A program made the translations under genes and the position numbers. From contig SSNU01000272.1 of assembly GCA_012064415.1 (NCBI GenBank), positions 248,001 through 312,000 on the forward strand: a DNA stretch of 64,000 bases, written 5' to 3'. This DNA comes from Gyrodactylus bullatarudis. Lineage: Eukaryota > Platyhelminthes > Monogenea > Gyrodactylidea > Gyrodactylidae. The notes beneath the pieces are model-generated. The model saw only the letters and a list, made by a program, of their open reading frames with translations, searched no databases and was not told the DNA's origin. Within the stretch, counting starts at the first letter, position 1. Each line of letters starts with the position of its first letter. Positions 14,100 through 25,177 of this stretch are shown one piece after another.

Positions 14100-14328
14100 T
14101 TCAAAATAATAATAAGAATTCTAACAGCAGAATAGATATAAGAACCTTGTCGATTGTCTATTGATAAAATGAAGAATTGGCTCTTTTTATGCCTGTTTAG
14201 TGAAAAGATGGTTTAATTCTTGCATCATTTGGACAACCAATCAAATGATACAAGTCTTCTTATTGGCTACTCTAGTCATTGCAATAAGCCTCGGAGAGCC
14301 TTTCAGGAATTTAGCATTTATTCCAGTT

Positions 14329-17056
14329 ATGAGTGGACCCAGTGGATTTATATTTCCTTGTATAATATTATTGATAATATCAATTGAACAGATACAGGGT
14401 GAGTAAAATTTACAAAATCTACATACTTTTTTACGAATCTAATTTATGCTATGTGAAACTTTGAACCAAATAAATAACTATTGACGCTGGATAGATTTTT
14501 CAATTTCATTTTACCTGAGTGAAAATGTGGTTCGAATTATATACTTACGGTTAGTATGCTTACTTACGTGAGTAAGCATATTTGCTGCTACATCATTCGA
14601 ATTCTCCTGAATAGCCTGTTCAAATTCTGACCTAGGCTAGAAATCGATAATTTGCAAAACCTATATCTTCTGTACAATATCTATATTTTTCTTAGTATAA
14701 ATTCTAGTTTAAGCTATGTGAAACTTTGAACTAAATTTCTCATAAAATATGGTTATTAATTGTTCTTGATTAATTTCAAAAATGGCGATTTTTCGTTGAA
14801 TAGAAATCAGAGAAACATAATTTTCAGTGAACAACTAAACTCCTAAGAAAATAAAGTTATTGAGCTATTAAGTTTGTTTCATTTGGATCTCTTTGTAACC
14901 AATTTGAATAGAGCTCACACATTAACAGGATATTCACATTAGATTTAGTCATTTGAGAGATATTTAAAGATATTTAGGTGGCTTGTATTCGAAAATATTT
15001 CAAAAATACTTTAAAAACTATATGCAACTAAATTAATTAACGAATTATAAATACATTTTTTCAAATTCTCATCTGATTACTATGAGGAAAAACGACTGAT
15101 TCTGAAGGTTTGGTTAAGAAAAGAAGAATCGAGAATAGCATTTTAATATGGTCACTAGCTAATCAATGAAAACACTCCAAATTCTTTTATACTACTGAAC
15201 AAGTAAAACATACATGATAATGATACACAATAGATCTCATAATTTAATTATCTTTTTTTGACGAATTCTTGTGTTGTTTATTTAATTCTGTTGAAATATT
15301 AATAGTTTCTGCATATGCAAAGATCATCTCCAGAATAGCTTCATATTGCATAGTTTTGAACAACTTGATATTTGTTCGTATTGATTGATTTTTATTCATT
15401 GAACATTTATGGTTGATTCTTTTATTGATTTATGAAATTTATCCATTCTCCAAAGGGGTTTATAGTCTCGCATTTACATTTAGTTTGTCCATTTACCAAT
15501 ATTTTCGAAAATTTTATAACTCTAATAGTTTGTCAGATTTCCGGATCAATTAAAGTTTTAATTCAAACCCAGAATGTGAACTTGGATTAGTAATATTTTT
15601 GGCCTAATAGTTTAATGTTTTATGAAAATTTTGAAATAGACTCGATACCAAAAGGACTAAGAGTTTTAAACAAATAAGTATTTACTTGAGAAAGAAATAA
15701 TTTTTCTTTGAAAGATAAACATTGATACGGATACATTTAATCTTTGAACAACATTCTTCCAAGACTTAATAATTATTTAAATATTAAATGCATGTCAGTC
15801 ATTTTGATTAATAATTTTCTTTAAGGTGCCAGATCTGGTAAGTTTTAACATTTCCATATAACCATTGTGGTATTTGTGAACCGAATAAAAATGTTTTTGT
15901 TACCAAAGTTTATCAATTAAAATTTAAATGAATTAATGCAATCGGTAGTATCTTTTGGCACTCCTCGCCCCTAGAACCGTTCCCTCTTGTTTTTATGGCA
16001 GTTAAAAAAATTAATTATTCAAGATTTGATTTTCTTACAATTTAAAGCATTCTACTTTTAACTCCAGAGAATTTTTTTCATGACTCACGTTTAATCTTTT
16101 ATCTATTATAAATTATATATCATAATGGGTTGTGAATACACTGATTACGAATCAACAGTTATTTCAGGCAATTGAATATTTGAATTTTACGAGCGTGATG
16201 GAAGATTGGAAGATTGGTTTACGAAAAATTTCAATTATTGTAATTAAAAAATCAACTTTCTTTGAATTGGTATAGCACAAGTTAAATTTATGAATAGTGC
16301 AGCACCTATACTTACAAAGGTAACTAGAAATATTTCGTTTTAGGTGCTTAGGTAACAAATCCCACAGGAACGTCTTATTTGGTAATGGATTAGCCCATGT
16401 CGCTGAATGTTACAGCTCAAGTTAAATTTATCTTACCTCTTAGGGTTTATACCAAAAATGAGCCCAAAAATTTCCAGAAATAACCCCAAAGGAGAAACTT
16501 TTTTCAGAAAATGACCCCAAACATTTTCAAAAGAAAATAATTTTTAAAAATAACAAGAAATAATTTTTTTCAATACTAAATTACATTACGTTTTTTTTCA
16601 GCTCTTGATTTCCATCTTAACTAGTTTTAAAATTTTAACTCAATAAAGAGGCTCTCAACTTGGGAAGATTCATCTCGTTACATTTTAAACTATTGAATAC
16701 ATTACTATTCTATGATGATTGAGTCAATTTTTGTATTCAAGGAGACTGGTGCTATGATTATTATCATGGGAAGAAAGATTCTATGAGCTATTGCTTCAAC
16801 TATTGTTGCGGAAATTATACGTATCGGTATTGCTGTTGGAATTGTTACGACCGATTCAATTACAATGCTACATTTTGCACCATAGGCTACGTGCTTGGTG
16901 GGTGAGTTTAACTTTTTCCAAATCAATAAAAATCTTTCCTCAATTTGGAATGCAACAGTTTTCAAAAAATTTATTTTTATTTACAGCGTATTCGGAGGAA
17001 TTGTTGTCCTGTTTGGATTAGTCTTTTGCTGTTTGAAGCTCTTCTCCAAGAGTTAA
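14329..17056 (+). CDS. Shisa-like transmembrane adaptor, copy A
   Basis: Four exons (14329-14398, 15826-15837, 16742-16901, 16987-17056) give 103 aa: an N-terminal signal sequence (GFIFPCIILLIISI), a cysteine-rich ectodomain, one membrane segment and a KLFSKS tail. The ectodomain has the Shisa pattern: WCYDYYHG, then SYCFNYCCG, six residues, and YCCWNC. Shisa-like proteins are single-pass adaptors that control trafficking of receptors. Exon 2 is a 12-nt microexon, also present in copy B. An upstream in-frame methionine (14251) is not used as start, because copy B shares the exon but has stops upstream; ATG 14329 is the first common methionine. ATTCCAG lies 2 nt before this ATG and may be a cis or trans splice acceptor. 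An acceptor 5 nt further into exon 3 is not excluded. Confidence 0.75.
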
Positions 17057-17381
17057 TTCATATCCGGAACATTTTTTATGAAAAATTCAGAAAAAAATTA
17101 TTTTTAAATAACTTCAGATGCTTTGAACGATAGAATTTAGACTCATTTGGCTCTGTAACCAGTGGATATTGTAAAGAACGTTTATAAAAATATAAAAATG
17201 CTGACGCAATCTACTTTTCAGAAAAATTTTTGTTAGAAAAAAATTCTTGTATTATGAAACTATAGGTACAAAAAGATAAAAATATAACCTACGTAGCTTA
17301 TAAATAATATGAATAATATTCATTGAATATCAGAACGGAAATTTTTCAATGCAACTGCTTTCATTACATTATTTGGCTTTT

Positions 17382-17665
17382 TATGAAGTTGGGAATCTAT
17401 GATTTTTACAGAAATCTCGATATTTTCATCATATATTCGAATATATTAAACATTTTTTTGGATCCTACTCATGTATCCCACTTTTACCAGTTGAAGAAAA
17501 AATCTGAAAAAAAATTATTTTTATGAAAAATATGGTAATTTTTCAAATTCCCATTTGGCGCCAAAATCCCATTTTTCGAACTTTGAGCTGAAAATTTTCG
17601 TTGATTTGAAAGTGGGAGAGTGATCAAAAATTGTTTTTCAGGATGAAAATTATACAAAAAAATCA
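17382..17665. mobile_element. MITE fragment, GAAGTTGGGAATC family
   Basis: Starts with the family's terminal sequence (ATGAAGTTGGGAATCTATG) and runs through its conserved interior (TTTGGCGCCAAAATCCCA, AAGTGGGAGAGTGATCAAAA). The other terminal repeat is missing, so it is a one-ended fragment. Confidence 0.65.
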
Positions 17666-17699
17666 ATTCAACTGAAGCTATTCCAAAAGAACCATTTAC

Positions 17700-17935
17700 A
17701 TAATTTGCAGTTGCCTTGGCCCAATCGATTTTTAATTTTTCTTTTCTACATCTAATAATAGAGAAGTTTTTTGGTTTTTCATCAATTGGAAGTGTTTCAA
17801 GAATTTTACAATTTCATTAACATAAATTTCATTGAACTAATATTTATAATCATTTAATTGAACCAGGATTAGAGATTGATAAGACCTGGCGAAATATATA
17901 TTTCTCTAATTAAAAAATTCTTTTTTTATACTGAC
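17700..17935 (+). mobile_element. Penelope-like element 3' tail
   Basis: Aligns by eye with the sequence following the GIY-YIG ORF of the Penelope-like remnant at 28.1-28.8 kb. Both contain TTGGCCCAAT, then AATTTTT..., AGAAGTTTTTTGGTTTTTCA, TTGAACCAGGA, and the ribozyme-like block. Only the end of the reading frame and the 3' region remain. Confidence 0.65.
17869..17909 (+). ncRNA. Hammerhead-ribozyme remnant in Penelope-like tail
   Basis: Reads TTAGAGA, core TTGATAA (consensus CUGANGA, two changes), GACCTGGC, GAAA, an 8-nt palindrome ATATATAT that starts in the last A of GAAA, one T, then TCTCTAA. TTAGAGA and TCTCTAA pair perfectly as a 7-bp stem I; the palindrome is a minimal stem III. The core mutations predict it is inactive. 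Penelope-like elements are known to carry minimal hammerheads in their terminal repeats. Confidence 0.6.
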
Positions 17936-18453
17936 AATGATGAATAACTCTATGGGAATTTCGGACGTATATGTAAGTATACGTGAATATTTAATACATA
18001 ATAAAGAAATATTTGGTCAAACTGATCGATTGCTTTATTGTTTGAGGAGTATTGCCGAGATTCTTCGAAAATATTTTCTGATTCTAATGAACTATTTATT
18101 AAGAGGATTTAGAAGACGAGTGAACATTTAGTTATAAAGCTTATATTTCACCGGTTAAGTTGAAGAATAGTTTTTCAGTCTTATTTCTCTTCAAGGTTAC
18201 TTTTGAAATAAGAATTCTATCAGAATATAAACATATATGGTGTCCTTATAAGAGTCGATAGTCTATTAATAAAATGAAGAATGTAATTCTTTTCATGTCT
18301 GTATGATATAAAAATGGCTTATTTCTATACAAAACCAATCAAATGATTCAAGTCTTCTCATTGGCTAATCTTAATGCATAGTACATTGTACAATTTAGTC
18401 AATGATTATAGTCATTCGGAGAGCCTTTCACGAATAAAGCATTTATTCCAGTT

Positions 18454-21400
18454 ATGAGTGGAACAAGTGGATTTATATTTCCCTGTATAATATTATTGCT
18501 AATATCATTTGAACAGATACAGGGTGAGTAAAATTTACAAAATCTACATATTTTTATGATCCTAATTTAATCTAAATTTCATTCCCTGAGTGGAAAGAAT
18601 TGATACCAGTTATAAGAATATGGCCTTTTATTTCGTGGTATCCTCATCAACTTTCACATGCTAGATTTATATAAAGATAATTTTGTACAAAATATTGATT
18701 CTAAATTTGATTGGCTGTTCTCTGGTGCGTGTGTCTTAGAACTGGCATCAACCCCTTTTACTAATTGAATCATCTGTAGTTCAACTGAAAACAGAGATCA
18801 AAGAGTTTCTCTCTCGAAATAAATTTGATTCATTTCAAAAATGTCCATTTTTCACAAAATCAAAATCAGCGAAGCATAACTTTCGGGAATTTCTCCTTCA
18901 CCCACACACCTGTAATGTCATCCCCTAGGTTCTTGTATAAAATAGAATAATTAGAAATCAAAGCAGCATGATTTTCGTTTTTTAGATGTCTGGTCACCGC
19001 AGTATCTTTATTGAGGTGATTATGAGATCTTGTTGACAACTTCCTAATTGTATGTCCTATATACGAAGCACCACAGTCACACTGAAATTTTTAGATCAGA
19101 GTCTTTACTTGAGGGTAAATCCTTATGGAGGTTTGAAGATTTTATACAGTATCATATTGTTTTATAGGGAAACTTTGTTGGACCGATATACTAACCTAAA
19201 ATGACCTAATTGACATGATGAGAATTTACTATTTTTACAAAAAACTCGATATTTTTCTCCGGATTCAGAAAAAAAATAATTTTTTGAATTCTAAATGGAA
19301 TAAACTAATACGTTGTTGATGTCCAAAAAAAATTTAATCTGACCAAAATTAGCCCAATTTTTGGATTTCGAAAATGCCCCAAATTTCCACTTTTTCAACT
19401 TTTAAACCCAATATTTTCATCGATTTCGATGATTCGAAGCAGAGAAGTACTGATATTTGGGATCAACATTAGACGAAGAACTCGAATTCACCTGCACCGT
19501 GAGAAATCGAACCATTTGAATTTTTCGATTATTACGAAAGAAAATTATTCAAAATCTTGAAGTTTAACTTTTTCTCGGAAACAGTAAGATCTTCGTTATC
19601 TCTATGGCCAAATTTGAATTCTTTGTCTAGTGTTGATCCCAAATATTAGTACTTCAAAATAGTAAATTCTCATCTTAATGTCAACTTAATTTCAGAACGC
19701 AAGGGGCTAATTTTGGTATTTAAAATATTTCTAAGGTCATTTATGAGAATAACCCTCAAGTTTGTTTCATAATAAATTTAACAGGAAACCCTTGAATAAT
19801 CTTTACATTTTTAAAGATAGTCGTTTGAGAGATCTTGAGCGGGCGTTTTGTATATGAAATTTATTTCAGAACTATTTTTTAAAACTGATTGAAATTAGTT
19901 AACGAATTATGAATGCATTTTTTCAAATTCTCATCTGATCACTAGAGCCTCAAAAAATAATACCTAAAAATAAATTTTTAAGATCTAAATTATTTGAAAA
20001 GTATCATTTTTTCGATTTTAAGGTGTTATTTTAATACTTTATCCCGAATTTACAGCAAATATCTTTGGTGAACTACTTACAAGTGCACCGAATAAAAGTT
20101 CGAAAAACAAATTAATGTTGAAATTGATCTAAAACATCGAGATAATATCCAAATTATTATCTTCTAGGCTATTTTTGACAATTTTTAGACAATGAAAATC
20201 ATCTCTCTACCTCAAAAAATGAGGATTGAGTTCATTGATATGAATGAAATAAAATGTCATAATAAATTATTATTTTAATGTCTTATCTTAAAAATTATAC
20301 ATTTTAAGACCTTACATCTTTGAACCCTTATGCCATAATGGAAAAATTTATAGTTTTAAATTGATTTCAGAACAGAAGGAATAGGTGGTAAAAATAAGCA
20401 TTTTAATACTTTTTGACAATCAGTGATTACTATTGGGTAAAAACTACTGAATCTGAAGGTTTGGAAGATTCTTCTTAGAAGAATCGATTATAGAATTTTA
20501 GTTACGAGCTGAAAGTGAAATTGGCATAAATATTCCAAATTCTCTTATGACATGTTACTTCAGAACAAGTAGTATATCATCATAGATATCAGAATTTAAT
20601 TATCTTGATGAATTTTTACATGTTTTTTGTATGTTTCTACTTCAATTCCGTTGAAAGAGTTTCTGCATATGCAAAGACTATCTCCAGAATAGCTTCATAT
20701 TGCATTGTTTTGAAGAACTTCAAATTTGTTCGTATTGATTGAATTTCAATTAGAATATTTGTGTTTTATTGATTTATGCTTTTCTACTAAGGTTTTTAGC
20801 CTTGAATTTACAAAAGGTATTTGAAAGTTTAAAAAGTATTATTTATATTAATAAGGAAATAAGCTAAAGAAGTAAATACTGTACGCAGATTGTGAAAAGT
20901 ACAAATCACCATATTGTATGATCGTGTAAAGAAAAACTTTCTATTCTCAAATATGATTTGGAATCTTCAATCTAAGGAAAGAAACCAACGGAAAAATTAG
21001 CTATCAGACATACTTTACTAACAGTTTGTAATTAAGTCATTTTAATCAAATTCCTCAAAAAGTTGTTGAAATGAAGATGAATTATTATGATGATATGAGC
21101 CCGATTTCGACGGTTTAAGGCAATAAGATATTTGGGATCAAAATTAGACAAATATCCGTATCTAATTGCCGCAACCGGTCGATTTCGGGCTCATACAATA
21201 TTCAGAAAAATTATTCTTAAAGAGGACATTTACCTTTTACAGTAAAAATATTTCTATTGAAACATCTTATTTTTTACCCCCTAATTATGAATTAATAGTG
21301 AATTTTCACATTTTCACAAAAACTCACTTTTTTTCCTATCTAAATGTATAGAAATCACTTGCTGCATTCTGATTGGTCGAGATAAATAATACTTAGTTAG

Positions 21401-21805
21401 GGGCTAAATATTTGTGTTTCAATAAAAATAAGATGTTTTAATAGAAATAGTTTTACTGTAAAAACATTCTTTTAAGAATGTAAATATTAAATGCATAACA
21501 ACCATTCTGATTAATGATTTTCTTTAAGGTCCAAGAACTCGTAAGTTTTAACATATACCATAACCATTGTGTGAACATCTGTTAACCGAATAAAAATATT
21601 GTTACAGCAGCCATTCAATCAAAATTAAACGATCAATTCGATTACAATACTACATTTTACACCTTAGCCTACGTGCTTGGTGGGTAAGCGTAATTTTTTT
21701 GCAACAGGTTTCATGAAATTTATTTTTATTTGCAGGGTATTCGGAGGAGTTGTTGTCCTGTTGATTTTAGTATTTTGCTGTTTGAAGCTCTTCTCGAAGA
21801 GTTAA
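18454..21805 (+). CDS. Shisa-like copy B, cysteine domain deleted
   Basis: Exons 18454-18523, 21529-21540, 21611-21683 and 21736-21805 still join in frame to 74 aa: signal sequence, microexon, a short linker (NDQFDYNTTFYTLAYVLGG), membrane segment and the same KLFSKS tail as copy A. The part encoding WCYDYYHG through YCCWNC is absent. Comparison with A shows one deletion running from within intron 2 to the middle of exon 3, so the present exon 3 starts in former intron DNA with a new acceptor (TTACAGCAG). The last ectodomain cysteine is also changed (TFC to TFY). It could be a membrane microprotein without ectodomain, or a pseudogene that has kept its frame by chance; expression data are needed to choose. 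Confidence 0.5.
18900..19092 (-). mobile_element. Penelope-like GIY-YIG endonuclease fragment
   Basis: On the minus strand the frame reads FQCDCGASYIGHTIRKLSTR followed by SHNHLNKDTAVTRHLKNENH. This is the C-terminal GIY-YIG endonuclease block of Penelope-like elements (CGASYIGHT is the nuclease core, H..RH a later conserved site). No RT domain is attached, so it is a fragment inside the copy-B intron. Confidence 0.75.
19206..19690. mobile_element. Foldback element
   Basis: Starts CTAATTGACATGATGAGAAT and ends with near complements (AAATTCTCATCTTAATGTCA). Inner arms also pair, for example ATTTGGGATCAACATTAGAC with its complement near 19630. Termini resemble those of the MITE family at 29.6 kb but with TACT in place of TATGAT. 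Non-coding. Confidence 0.65.
21214..21478. repeat. Inverted-repeat foldback element
   Basis: TTCTTAAAGA...ATTTCTATTGAAACATCTTA on the left is complementary to the right arm that ends at TTTTAAGAA. Arms are about 60 bp and the loop about 140 bp. A short piece near 21131 (ATTTGGGATCAAAATTAGAC) also resembles the core of the foldback at 19.2 kb. Confidence 0.6.
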
Positions 21806-22239
21806 TTCATATCCGGAACATTTTTTATAACAAGTTCAGAAAAAAAAATTATTTTTGAATAATTTTATATCTTTGGAAGATAGAATTTACACTCATTTGA
21901 CTCTGTACAAAGCGGAAATTGTAAAGAACGTTTATAAAAATATAAAAAAAATTTAACGCAATCTATTTTCAGAAGTATTTTCTGTTAGAAAAAAGATCTT
22001 ATATTATAAAAGAGTTTACGCAATTTACTTTTCTGAAGTTACAAAAATATGAAAATAAAATACAATCCATACCTTTTAAAGACCAACAAGAAAGAAATAA
22101 AAATCAAAAGCATAAATGACTACTCCAATACAGAAATTTTAAACACAACTTTCGTAGGAAAAAAAATCCAAAGTCAAGTTAAAGTAAGATTCAAAAGCAA
22201 AACTTTCATTTCGAATGACAAGTAAGAAAAAAATAAATT

Positions 22240-23105
22240 CAATAGGAAAGTTTACAATGCCAATTTATTAAAAAATCAGCGTAAAAGAGTAAAAAATCAG
22301 GCATCTGCCAACGAATAGGAAGCCGATCGATTCCATCAGCGTAAAATTATTGACTTTTTGAATCGAAAAAGTTGATAAGGCCATTTTCGACCTCTCCTTT
22401 ATGTGGAATTTTTTGCCCTTTAAAAAGTGTTGCATCGACCTGAAAAGATGATATTCTGATGGGGCTAGACTAGGTCAAGACTATAAGGAGGATGTTCTAT
22501 GAGATCAATATTCTCATCTTGAAAAAAATTTTTGACATCTCTTCCCAGATGCGGTCGGGCGTTATCTTGTTAGAATGGAATCCTTCCGAATCTTGGGAAT
22601 TCTTCCTTTAATTTGGCAACCATTTTCCTCAATGAGTCAAGATATCTTTGAGAAGTGACTGTCTGTCCATAATCCATTAATTCATAGTGGATTACTCTTT
22701 TTCTTGTCCAGAAAACTGTAAGCATCACTTTCTTTGAGAACCTGTTTGGAGAGGGTTGAGTTGCTTTCTCACCAACTTTTACGACTCTGATCCTGAAGAT
22801 AGATCCATTTTTCGTCTTTTGCAAGGATATTCTTCAGAAAATTGTTATAACTTAGTCTGTGAGAGAGTCTTCAAAGCTTTTCCATTTTGTGATTCATTGA
22901 GGTCATGGGGAACCCATTTTTCGAATGAATTTAAATTCGCAAATTTGTGAAGTTCTCTTCTCGCAGAGCACGTAGAACTGAAGAATGACTAATATATATT
23001 CAAAACAGAAGAAATTGCTCTTGAATATGATGATAGTTGCTCTTCAATTGCTTCAATAATCAAAGATTTTTCGAGGGTTTGATTTTGATTCATCATCAAA
23101 TGAAA
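22240..23105 (-). pseudogene. mariner (Tc1/mariner) transposase remnant
   Basis: Minus-strand fragments in changing frames match mariner transposase in order: KWVPHDLNESQ near 22910, KKVMLTVFWTRKRVIHYELM at 22660-22750, GQTVTSQRYLDSLRKM, and a C-terminal NGLINFFDSKSQ.FYADGI followed by LPIRW near 22310-22400. Only 22570-22824 is open (84 codons). Several frameshifts and stops show that it is inactive. The helix-turn-helix N-terminus is only faintly visible. Confidence 0.8.
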
Positions 23106-23747
23106 TCTTTCCTTCTACGAAGTTAGAGTGCCAACAAAACACAGTAGCACGCTTTATTAATATTGGCAAGTTTTACTCCTAGTTTTTGACTTTCTTCTAT
23201 CAGGTTCAATAAGAAAGAAAAGAAAGCTACTCAGATTGAAAATATTCAATATAATTTAGAGATTCATAAATTTTTAGATCTGATTATCCATAATTAAAAA
23301 CACGAGTCAAACGGAAAACTAAATGCACCAATGAATTTCTTGGTGTATTTGTACTTTTCGCGATACATTGCGCTCTAATTTTTTCGGATTGGAGTGGCCA
23401 TTGAGTTATGCAACCGATTGTAGGTAATAGAGGGGTAAGATAATCGAACTTTAAAGCCTTAGAGTTAGAGAAAGGATCAGCTTTATAGATTATCTTTAAC
23501 ACTGAAAGTTTCAATTGAAAATTTATTACATGGAATGAACTCGTTAAAAAATACAATATTACTCTTTCCTGCTTCTGTAAATTCAGTGAAGAATTCAAAA
23601 TGTTTGACAAAACAAAATTTACCTAAAAAAGTATATTATCTCTCGATAATCTACGAAGTAACCCAATAAACTCTTATCAAAAACAAGTTAATATTTTTAT
23701 CCCAATTGTATTTTACTAGAAAAATAACTAAATAAGAGAGAGAGAGA

Positions 23748-24584
23748 ATGGCAGAACCAGAACCTGAAGGAACAACCGCTGAACCTGAACCACAAGATGA
23801 TGCAGATAATGGCGGAGATGAAGCTGGGGAGGATGTTGAAACAGATAAAAAGAAAGAAGTCAAGGCTGAGGAGAGTGATTCTCCTACTGAAACTGAACTA
23901 GATGATATGCAATTAGAGGACATTTTAACTGTCAAGAATATTGGCCTAATCGGTCTGTCCTTCGTTATCGGTATGCAAATGTGCAAATATCAAGAGGCCA
24001 AATGCAATAAAAAGGCCAATGAAGAGGGTGATTGCTGTTGCTGCTGTCCACCTTCATCGATGAATCAGCCAGCTCAGAATTGCTGTTGCTGCTGTCCACC
24101 TTCGTCGATGAATCAGCCTAGTCAGATTCAGCCAGCGCAGAACTGCTGTTGTTGTCAAAATCAAAATCAGAATCAGAATTATAATTCTAGTCAGAGTCAG
24201 CCTATCCCAAAGTGTTGCTGTTGTTGTCATGCCAATCAGCAACAACCTCAACAACAAATTCCGACATTTATACAACAGCTTCCACCCCCTCAATCATATC
24301 CACAAGTAACACAAACACAACCTCAGTATGTATGTTGTTGTACGATACCATCAGCTAATAACAACTCAAACAACTTTAGCTGTTGCCAACAGTTACAACA
24401 GGCTTTACAACAACAGGTGACACAACAGCAACCGATTCTACAACAAGTGCCAACGTCGCAGCAACAATGCTGTGTGCCGATATGTCTCCCTGCTCCGGTT
24501 CACTTAAGCAGTAGTAATCCAAATTTAAGTGCATTATTTGAATGTTTCCCGGTGAATGTGCCAAACTTTCATTGCATGTGTTGA
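23748..24584 (+). CDS. Poly-cysteine, Gln/Pro-rich membrane protein, unknown
   Basis: Intronless ORF of 278 aa that I do not recognise. Residues 1-60 are strongly acidic (EPEP, EAGEDVE). Residues 62-79 (VKNIGLIGLSFVIGMQM) form a short hydrophobic segment that could span or enter a membrane. The rest is Gln/Asn/Pro-rich and carries blocks of consecutive cysteines: CCCCC at about 96-100, 112-116 and 156-160, CCCC at 133-136, and several CC/CCC further on. CCCCCPPSSMNQP occurs twice as a tandem repeat. Such runs suggest metal binding, heavy S-acylation or disulfide crosslinking (as in sperm or structural proteins); this is inference. The start is the only ATG before the acidic domain. It lies between Shisa-like copies B and C. 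Confidence 0.65.
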   Translation: MAEPEPEGTTAEPEPQDDADNGGDEAGEDVETDKKKEVKAEESDSPTETELDDMQLEDILTVKNIGLIGLSFVIGMQMCKYQEAKCNKKANEEGDCCCCCPPSSMNQPAQNCCCCCPPSSMNQPSQIQPAQNCCCCQNQNQNQNYNSSQSQPIPKCCCCCHANQQQPQQQIPTFIQQLPPPQSYPQVTQTQPQYVCCCTIPSANNNSNNFSCCQQLQQALQQQVTQQQPILQQVPTSQQQCCVPICLPAPVHLSSSNPNLSALFECFPVNVPNFHCMC

Positions 24585-25177
24585 AGATTATTTTTGTCAA
24601 ACATCATCTACTTTTAAGTATACATGATAATATATTTTGTGTTTTTTTACAGATAACTTTTTGATAATTAAGGCAGTCAAAATGTTAAAGTGATGTGGGG
24701 CACACTATAGATACTTTTAAACCAATAAGTGTATTTTCATTGTATGAATCAGAATCCTAGTTTCAACAAGACAAGAATTTTCCATAGTACATGACTATGA
24801 ATGAACCGTTATTGACTTTTTAAAATAGAGAATATCTATTTTTGAAATTTTAATTTTTCAGAATAAAAATGCTATTTTCTTACTGCCCTAATTATTACTA
24901 ATAAGCATTTTAATCCCACTTTCAATATCAAACTCTTATTTTGATGAAAACCCAAGCATTTCCACAAAGGTTCGAATCCTATATAATTTCTTGATTCATT
25001 CTAATACTGATTACTTCCATTAAACAATGATGTATTTTTGAAATCATTTAGTTATCAAATTCATTTGATGATTTCATCAGTTGGTTAATCATCCATGAAA
25101 TCTGAATCGAATGTTATATGAACACAATAACAGGTGATTTTATCAAGATTCAAATAAGAAATTCAACTGGATAAGTT

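Larger units (their letters stand above)
18240..22010 (+). repeat. Diverged tandem copy of the 14.14-17.23 kb block
   Basis: Sequence from TCGATAGTCTATTAATAAAATG onward matches 14.15 kb in the upstream part, exon 1, exon 2, exon 4 and the region 3' of the stop (TTCATATCCGGAACATTTTT). Spacing differs: the exon 1-2 intron is 3.0 kb here versus 1.4 kb in copy A, partly because of a Penelope fragment and foldback elements, and about 0.85 kb is missing around exon 3. Confidence 0.75.

Noticed and set aside
17937..18131. 64-codon ORF behind the Penelope tail
   Set aside because: Starts inside repeat-derived sequence also found at 28.98 kb; composition not distinct from background.
23284..23610. 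108-codon minus-strand ORF
   Set aside because: No domain, signal or splice context; adjoins mariner debris.
24971..24981. GGTTCGAATCC, identical to a tRNA T-arm / B box
   Set aside because: No acceptor stem, A box or anticodon arm can be folded in the 70 bp upstream; likely chance or a lone remnant.
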